Shown: positions 59,700 to 64,000 of the stretch, one piece after another | How the letters are laid out: the number at the start of each line of letters is the position of its first letter | Numbering within the stretch: the first letter of the stretch is position 1 | NCBI RefSeq assembly: GCF_017591425.1 | Contig: NW_024464918.1 | Coordinates: 4,834,001 to 4,898,000 of the forward strand | Length of the DNA stretch: 64,000 nucleotides | DNA from: Ochotona curzoniae | Taxonomy: Eukaryota > Chordata > Mammalia > Lagomorpha > Ochotonidae | Direction of reading: 5' to 3' | The notes under the pieces: generated by a model | The model's database searches: none | Told to the model about the DNA's origin: nothing | What the model saw: the letters and a program-made list of their open reading frames with translations, nothing else | Translations under genes and position numbers: made by a program

Positions 59700-59728
59700 G
59701 GGTCGGGGTGGGTGGGGAGAGGGGAGGG
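59700..59728 (+). promoter_or_regulatory. G-quadruplex-type motif on the sense strand
   Basis: Six G runs of 3-4 with loops of 1-3 bases: GGG-TC-GGGG-T-GGG-T-GGGG-AGA-GGGG-A-GGG. It satisfies the standard four-run rule with two runs spare. It lies 1.2 kb upstream of exon D in the pre-mRNA strand. Confidence 0.8.
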
Positions 59729-59763
59729 TGTGGCAGAGTGTCTTGCAAACCAACCTGTGGTAT

Positions 59764-59802
59764 TCTTTAATATTTCCTGCAGTAATCTTTAATATTTCCT
59801 GC
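59764..59802. repeat. Short tandem duplication, period 22
   Basis: tctttaatatttcctgc occurs at 59764-59780 and 59786-59802. Confidence 0.95.
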
Positions 59803-60482
59803 CTTGGAGGCTGCAATTTGACAGAAAAATGCTTCTCTTCATCAAACCACCATGACACTTCTCTAAATAGCTGCTCTAAATTACTCTTCTCCTAAGAAAA
59901 CCATTCCAATTCCTTTCAGTGGGTGGGCCAATTTCACTAGGAAAAACAAACAAACAAACAGGGATGGGGGGAGGAGAGGAGTCCTCAGTGTGGACTGGTC
60001 CTGTTCCAGCTGCCGAGGAGCCACACGTGGCTACAGCACTGGACCACGCAGGTCAGGAAGGACACAGGCCCGGCACACACACCTAGCCACTCACAGAGCC
60101 GGCTGGGACAAGCCGAGGCATGTGGTCTGTCATCTAGCCGGGAAGACATTTACCCTTAAAAGACGATTAAATAACCAAAGGGGAAGAAAAACAGTCAATA
60201 ATCCCAAACTAACCATCTCTGACAAAGTCACGGAGATACAGGCAAGAGCGCCCCATTCGGGAGTCAGGCGAACGGAGCCCTCCGAAAAGCTGTTTTTCTT
60301 ACTGGGGCTTCTCCAATTTCCTTTAACTCCTAACTGAATGATTCCTTAAAACATGCCAGTTAAAAATTGTTTTAAATGTTGGGGAGGGGTCGGGGGAATC
60401 CCAGAGCCTATAAAAGTGTGTCATAAAATGAAATAAAATAAATAAATAAAAATGAAAGCCACACATACAAATCTGCCAATCT

Positions 60483-60505
60483 AAAAAAAAAAAAAAAAAA
60501 AAAAA
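60483..60505. repeat. Poly(A) run
   Basis: An A run of about 23 follows AAATAAAT-rich sequence (60430-60450) and precedes a MITE-like arm. It may be the tail of an unrecognised retroposed sequence. Confidence 0.9.
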
Positions 60506-60507
60506 GG

Positions 60508-60600
60508 CATTCAAGGAGTCTTCAAAAAGCCCAGGGAAAATGTGTATTATTTTTTTAAAGGCAACGCATGAGTTTCAAACGTTTTGCAGTAAATTCACCT
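60508..60600 (+). mobile_element. MITE-like family copy (single arm)
   Basis: 'gagtcttcaaaaagcccagg', 'aaaatgtgtattattttttt', 'gagtttcaaacgttttgcag' follow the same order as the right arm at 22817-22892. Confidence 0.5.
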
Positions 60601-60632
60601 TTTAGCTCCAGGTCCCGCGAGCCTTGCCGGAC

Positions 60633-60900
60633 GCCAGGAGCCCCCGCTGCCTCGGGGAGAGAGGGGCCTGTGAGGGCGGAGAGGCCGAAGGGGCGTCCGC
60701 CCTGTCAGGGCCGCCCTGGGCCTCGGCCGAGCCGGCCTGCACTGACCCCCCGGGCCTCTGCTGGCCGCCAGGAGCCCCCGCTGCCTCGGGGAGAGAGAGG
60801 CCTGTGAGGGCGGAGAGGCCGAAGGGGCGTCCGCCCTGTCAGGGCCGCCCTAGCCCTCGGGCCGGGCCGGCCTGCACTGACCCCCGGGCCTTCCCGTGTC
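60633..60900 (+). repeat. 134-bp GC-rich tandem duplication abutting the exon D acceptor
   Basis: Copy 1 is 60633-60766 and copy 2 is 60767-60900. The first about 90 bases of each are nearly identical; divergence grows toward the right edge. The left flank of copy 1 (gccttgccggacgccag) resembles the junction (gcctctgctggccgccag), suggesting slightly more than two units. The unit's right end coincides with the splice acceptor region of exon D. Confidence 0.95.
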
Positions 60901-60906
60901 CCACAG

Positions 60907-61140
60907 GCATGATCTGGTCCGAGTGCAAGGAGATCTGGGAGGAGGGGCCGCGCGAGTACGTACTGCACCTGTGGAACCTGCTGGACTTCGGCATGCTGTC
61001 CATCTTCGTGGCCTCCTTCACGGCGCGCTTCATGGCCTTCCTCAAGGCCAGCGAGGCCCAGCTCTACGTGGACCAGCACGTGCCGGAAGACACGCTGCAC
61101 AACGTCTCGCTTCCGCCCGAGGTCGCGTACTTCACCTACG
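60907..61140 (+). CDS. TRPC7: TRPC7 internal exon D: end of S2, S2-S3 linker, S3 and S3-S4 extracellular part
   Basis: The exon is 234 bp: GC (completing the split Gly), 77 codons from MIWSECKEIWEEGPREY to PPEVAYFTY, then the G of the next codon. The acceptor is ttcccgtgtcccacag and the donor is TACG|gtgagt. It holds the S2 end and cytosolic linker (WSECKEIWEEGPREYVLHLW), S3 (NLLDFGMLSIFVASFTARF, then MAF) and the extended extracellular continuation with the sequon Asn-Val-Ser before the Leu-Pro-Pro that precedes S4. Relative to human TRPC7 as I recall it, changes are conservative (KASEAQ, HVPEDT). Codon third positions are strongly G/C, unlike exons A-C, and the exon lies in a CpG-rich block. 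A 134-bp tandem duplication abuts its acceptor. The next exon, which should begin ARDKWW, is not in the window. Confidence 0.97.
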
Positions 61141-63139
61141 GTGAGTCGGAGGGGCCACGGCCAGCGCGGCCTCAAGCGTTCGCGCTTCCGGCAGGCGCCC
61201 AGTCCTGCGACCGCGGGGGATGTGCCGCGGGCCGGCTGGTGGGTCTCTGACCCCTTCCCCTCCAAAGGATTCCACTAAATTATCTTTCAAGTTTAGTTTT
61301 AGAAGGAGAGGGGGCGGAGACAGAGACCAAAGCCAGGCATAGGAAGCTGATTGCTGGCCCCCTCGCTGCTGCCTCAGGGGGTCAGCAGGACGCTGGAGCT
61401 GGAGTGTCCAGTATGGACGCCAGGTCCGTCCCTAGGACAGGCCGCAGCCACTGCTTTCTTTAAGAAATGCTTCGCTCCCTAGGCAGCTCTGGGAGCACTA
61501 AAGACGCTTCCTTGTGTCTTAGAGGCCATGCTTTATGTTCAAAGTCCCCATCAAGGTCAGTGCCCAGCGGAAGCCTTCATTCTTTGGAGTTCGTTGGCTG
61601 AGATTTTCAGAGGCCTGAGAGTCATGGCTAGAGCACCCAGCTGTGTCGAAAGGATTTCACTGTCTCTAACTTCCCCTGTGTGAGACAGAAAAAGCAGCAA
61701 GCCTCCGCGGCAGCGGCCACCGAGTGGTCAGGGACACAAGCTGGCCTTGTGTCTGCTGGGAAATGAAACTCATGCTCAGGCTAGGCCTGCCCGGAGTCGC
61801 ACCCCACTCCTGTGGCTGGCTGGGAGAGCTTGCCTGCCTCACATTTTCTCAGCCTCCATTTAATGCTGAGTTTCAAATAAAACGTTATCAGCAGACACCA
61901 AGTGCTCACTGACTGGTGAGTCATTCCCACAAGAGCCCTTTTCTATCCTCTGTCCCAAAACAGACAAGAAAGCGGAGGGACAGCAGGTGTGTTGTTTGCC
62001 AACAGGAGCTGGACACATCGTAGGTACGTGTGGATGGCAGCTGCTATACCCCGAGTGTCCAAAATCCCTCTGGATGACACGAGCCAGCTCCTGGGACCTC
62101 ACTCTGCAGTGGTGTGCAGAGGGCTGCCCACTCTCCGTGTACAGCACGTTACCTGTAAATGTGGTGGAAAACCCCAATCAACCGTCCCATCTCCCACCCC
62201 CACTGCATCCCGGCTTGGCAAATCCGGGCTCCTCGGTGTCCCTCCTAAAGGCGGGAGGACCTCGGTACTGCAGTACAGACTGCCTTCCACTGTGTCTCCC
62301 GCTGCAGTAACGCTTGCAGTGCCACCAGCTGAGCCGGCTAGCCCTCTGTACGTGGCATTTCTCCGCGTCCTTGCTTGGGTGGTTCATGGATGCCATTGGA
62401 AAGCTGGCAGAAGTCTCAGGCATGGACAAAGGGCGCCCTCTTGTGGTCAGCTGGGTAGTGGCGGGCCAACCTCCACCCCACAGCGCCCGTGGGTGGGAGC
62501 GGCCAGGAATTCGGGTTGCGGGGGCAGTGTTTTCCCCTGGAAATACCGCCAAGAAGAAAACCCCGCTGTCTGAATCAGCATGGTGCTGCTCGATCTCCCC
62601 CCAGGCTCTATCCCAGACCAACAATCCGAGCAGGATACTTTTCCACAAAGTTCTCCCCCTGGCCTGCAGCTGGATTTGTCCGAAGAGGTGATAGCAGTGG
62701 CTTTGACGGTGATAGCCCAGGTTTAGGATAAGCAATTACAGGCATCAGGAAGGAGTGAGTCCTCTTGGGTGTCTGTGCACAGAGGAAGTCGGAGCCTGCT
62801 TCATGGTACCCACGTGTGTTATTTATCCAAAGAAAGTGGATAAGATATTGGAGAGCACAGCATTTGTTCTCCCTGTCATTTCGATTTATGGTCTTGATAC
62901 GAACAGTCTGTAATGTTGTTCTATTTTCAAATGTCATTGGGAATGCACTACATGAAACTCAGGACCTGGCTTTTACTGTGAGCTTCTTACCGCTCTCTAT
63001 AATTATTTAACAGAGCCTCGCTTTGAAAATAGAGAGTATGTTTCTTGTTCCTCCAACTCCCTTGGGGTGCCAAGAATTGCTATGTAATATCTCTGCTAGC
63101 TGCATCTCCCAGGCCCTGAACAGGACCCCATACCCCAAA

Positions 63140-63225
63140 TCCAATCTTAAAGATGGCAATCATAATATCCACTCCACAGGGCTGTTGTGAAAATTGCAGC
63201 CAGTGCAAGCACGAGAGCTAATTCA
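63140..63225 (+). repeat. MIR 3' remnant
   Basis: 'atatccactccacagggctg' and 'ttgtgaaaattgcagccagt' match the MIR 3' part. Confidence 0.55.
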
Positions 63226-63804
63226 GGTCTCTCGATGTTTTTCAATGTGTTTTTCCTTAGTGTTTTCTCACTGGGAATGCTGTTGGCTTTTCCAGCAGGG
63301 CAGCCGTCCTCTGCAGAGATGTCTGCAACATTCTAGAACGTGAGCAGCCTAGGCAAACCCCTGCATAGCTGTTGTGACAACCACACCCTTCCCCTAGGAG
63401 GCCAGCACTACCCTCTCCTTCACAGCAGATGGCCCAGCTTTCTAGTCCTTGTACGGTTGGCACTGGCACTGCGGTGGGAACACGCTGGCAGGTCTGCTCA
63501 GTAGCAGAAATACCCCTAGAGGCAGTGGAAACCCTGGTGGGGACCAGCGACCACCAACCAAGTTCTCACCCTGTCTCCCAGCACTCTTGCCCACAGGGGA
63601 CAGAGCCTGCCTGGTCCACCTGCCTGCTCGCGGGCCTCAGCTCCATTTGGGAGCACATTTCTCAGCACACAGCAGCTCCAGAACAAAACCCAAGAGAATT
63701 TTCCCCAATCAGGTTCTTCTGGTTTCCAGTCCTGGTCCTCACGTGAGGTCACATCTGCCTTATTGACCAGTCGCCTCTTGCGGCTAAGAGCTCACTCCAT
63801 CACT

Positions 63805-63960
63805 TGGCCAGCATTTCTCAGTGTGCTGTGTGCCAGACCCGAGGCTAGCCCTGGCCATGGATGATTCCACTCCGTCCTCAGCACAACAACCCAGGGCGTT
63901 GATTTCATCCCCTCTTGACGGAGCAGGAAAGGAGGCCCGAGACTCAGACTAGCCGAGTCC
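63805..63960 (-). repeat. MIR remnant
   Basis: Reverse MIR order: 'tgtgccagacccgaggctag', 'gttgatttcatcccctcttg', 'acggagcaggaaaggaggcc'. Confidence 0.7.
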
Positions 63961-64000
63961 CGCCTGCCCGAGTCCGCGCTCTCTGCTGCCACCTGCTGGT

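Larger units (their letters stand above)
51653..60906 (+). other. TRPC7: TRPC7 intron between exons C and D (9.3 kb)
   Basis: It is bounded by CTGG|gtaagc and gtcccacag|GC (phase 1, splitting a Gly codon). It has old repeat remnants (mosaic repeat, L2, L1, MIR, two MITE-like copies), a strong G-run motif at 59700-59728 and a terminal GC-rich duplication. No young SINE is present in this intron, unlike the upstream one. I see nothing assignable in about 51660-53640, 54120-54670, 55410-56360, 57170-57600, 58340-59320 and 59500-60370 apart from the short repeats listed. Confidence 0.9.
60600..61240. other. CpG-rich block surrounding TRPC7 exon D
   Basis: A sharp rise in G+C and CpG density begins near 60610 and ends near 61240. 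It takes in the tandem duplication, the exon and about 100 bp of the next intron. Flanking sequence is A/T-rich (poly(A) at 60483) or average. It is deep in the gene, not at a promoter. Confidence 0.85.
61141..64000 (+). other. TRPC7: TRPC7 intron after exon D, 5' part
   Basis: It starts with the donor gtgagt. The next TRPC7 exon (S4 onward, beginning ARDKWW in the family) is not found before the window ends. GC-rich sequence continues to about 61240. Two MIR remnants lie at the far end. I recognise nothing in 61260-63130; the overlapping 100-190 codon frames at 61860-62940 on both strands have no family signature and overlap each other in several frames, as expected for GC-rich non-coding DNA. 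Confidence 0.85.

Noticed and set aside
59276..59770. 164-codon frame
   Set aside because: It runs through a reverse MIR and a purine/G-run segment, so it is not under coding constraint.
60624..61250. 208-codon continuous frame taken as a whole gene
   Set aside because: Only 60907-61140 is exon; the rest is intron that happens to be open because of GC-rich composition and the duplication. The exon edges are fixed by splice signals and by TRPC7 homology.
60705..61265. 186-codon open frame on the - strand across exon D
   Set aside because: It is the mirror of a conserved coding exon in GC-rich DNA, where stop codons are rare in all frames.
62178..62735. 185- and 194-codon frames on opposite strands near 62000-62700
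   Set aside because: They overlap in several frames in GC-rich intron, have no recognised domain, and do not match the expected next TRPC7 exon.

Overview
This window is vertebrate nuclear DNA: a piece of a mammalian gene, not a microbial or phage locus. Thirteen tRNA-derived SINEs of the lagomorph C-repeat type, several near-intact with target-site duplications, mark it as lagomorph. Their tail form (ends like 'ccaataaaaataaat', with the arm 'tcttccgtccgatgattcac' in reverse orientation) fits pika (Ochotona) better than rabbit. That species call is an inference.

The only protein-coding gene I can support is TRPC7, which encodes a diacylglycerol-gated TRPC3/6/7-class cation channel. It reads on the + strand and is partial at both ends. 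Four internal coding exons have canonical splice sites and compatible phases: 12521-12703 (61 codons, linker helices after the ankyrin repeats), 43281-43445 (55 codons, pre-S1 elbow), 51436-51652 (S1, extracellular loop, start of S2) and 60907-61140 (end of S2, S3, S3-S4 extracellular segment). Spliced together they give 799 nt of open frame: 265 complete codons, one Gly codon split across the third intron, and one base of the next codon. The ankyrin-encoding exon(s) should lie left of position 1. The S4-to-C-terminus exons should lie right of 64000.

The rest, about 98.8 percent, is intron. Region by region: 1-12520 is SINE-rich and holds a three-level nest (L1 interrupted by a SINE that is itself interrupted by a younger SINE, 4860-6520) plus an old mosaic repeat cut by three SINEs (7010 to about 10000). 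12521-43280 contains the first exon and a 30.6-kb intron with many MIR fragments, an antisense L1 piece, a palindromic MITE-like element and a 190-bp polypurine tract. 43281-51435 holds the pre-S1 exon, whose acceptor pyrimidine tract is a TTTTG microsatellite, a polypurine tract and a (CG)(CA) Z-DNA-type tract. 51653-60906 holds L2, L1 and MIR remnants and ends in a GC-rich block with a 134-bp tandem duplication touching the last exon's splice acceptor. 61141-64000 is intron with two MIR remnants.

I found no CRISPR, operon, RNA gene or new protein system. The most interesting observations are the 134-bp duplication that creates a possible in-frame alternative acceptor for the S2-S3 exon, the intragenic CpG-rich block around that exon, the microsatellite-built splice acceptor, a recurring palindromic MITE-like family, and the nested SINE insertions. 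Repeat names are pattern matches from memory, not database hits, and repeat edges are approximate unless a target-site duplication is quoted.
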